DNA of 33,820 nt. Source: Neobacillus notoginsengisoli (lineage in GTDB: Bacteria > Bacillota > Bacilli > Bacillales > Cytobacillaceae). Below the pieces are notes generated by a model, which ran no database searches, was not told the origin of the DNA, and saw only the letters and a list, made by a program, of their open reading frames with translations. Location of the stretch: positions 1 through 33,820 of the forward strand of contig NZ_QWEG01000025.1 of NCBI RefSeq assembly GCF_003515685.1. The letters are read 5' to 3'. Shown here in pieces: positions 33,697-33,820 of the stretch. Both the position numbers and the translations under genes were made by a program. Within the stretch, counting starts at the first letter, position 1. Each line of letters begins with the position of its first letter.

Positions 33697-33820
33697 GAGT
33701 AGAAAACAGGAATTAGACTTTGCCCTTCTTGTCCTCGGGTTTCAGGGTGTTCCACCTTACTAAGCCAGACAAGTGGGCAAGTCCTTTTCCTGTTCCCCCT
33801 CATCAAACCGTACGTGAGGT
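33697..33820 (-). mobile_element. 3' end of a group II intron (domains V-VI), truncated by window edge
   Basis: On the minus strand the sequence opens with CCTCACGTACGGTTTGATGA, the 3' half of a group II intron domain V (GAG..GTACGGTTT) plus the usual GATGAGGGG linker. It continues into a paired stalk (GAACAGGAA near 33788-33796 with TTCCTGTTT near 33702-33712), as expected for domain VI and the intron end, and stops near TCTACTC at about 33697. The rest of the intron and its reverse transcriptase would lie beyond the right edge. It lies upstream of ykwC. Confidence 0.55.

Overview
This is a chromosomal segment from a low-to-mid GC, spore-forming member of the Bacillaceae, close to the Bacillus / Mesobacillus / Cytobacillus group. 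The genus cannot be fixed from sequence alone. The evidence is near-continuous relatedness to the Bacillus subtilis ykw-yky-yku to def-pdh-speA-yktA segment, AGGAGG-type ribosome binding sites, several TTG/GTG starts, and Firmicute-only genes (rpoY, SR1P, kre, darB, ccpC, yktA, ykyA). Gene order is that of B. subtilis read backwards, with many genes missing in between. Both ends run into mobile-element-like sequence: a likely group II intron 3' end on the right and an unidentified element edge on the left. The window may therefore be a whole contig bounded by repeats.

Layout from left to right. (1) 1-5500: yktA, a nitronate-monooxygenase-like flavoprotein, speA (arginine decarboxylase), the dual-function small RNA SR1 with its 40-residue peptide SR1P, DUF3055 and DUF1885 genes, a small membrane protein, and a thioredoxin-like lipoprotein. 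(2) 5500-11650: the pyruvate dehydrogenase operon pdhABCD (minus strand) with the lipoprotein gene ykyA upstream. (3) 11850-16150: a YjcZ-type sporulation peptide, peptide deformylase, a tiny cationic amphipathic peptide ORF, rpoY-rnjA (RNA polymerase epsilon and RNase J1), and ktrC (potassium channel gating subunit). (4) 16250-18400: a DUF4349 lipoprotein and the redox pair ykuV / ykuU. (5) 18600-22750: ccpC, a 14-TM drug-efflux-type transporter and darB, bracketed by two inverted copies of a structured repeat. One copy is interrupted by another repeat with a 7-bp duplication. (6) 22750-26000: ykuJ, a DUF3993 secreted protein, fadH and the Tat-exported phosphoesterase ykuE. (7) 26000-33800: a PAS-PAS-GGDEF-EAL protein, a padR-MFS pair, kre, an Atg22-like MFS protein, ykwC and the intron end.

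Functional threads. Central carbon: PDH makes acetyl-CoA; CcpC in B. subtilis controls the first TCA enzymes; SR1P binds GapA; the SR1 promoter here has a cre-like site next to it. RNA metabolism: rnjA sits with rpoY, and in B. subtilis SR1P promotes a GapA-RNase J1 interaction. Second messengers: darB and ktrC are both c-di-AMP receptors in B. subtilis, and the GGDEF-EAL protein acts on c-di-GMP. No CRISPR, prophage, rRNA or tRNA was seen.

Two families of non-coding repeats are the main accessory signal. Family A has three copies with 14-bp terminal inverted repeats, two of them sharing an identical 90-bp core. Family B is the inverted pair around ccpC-darB.
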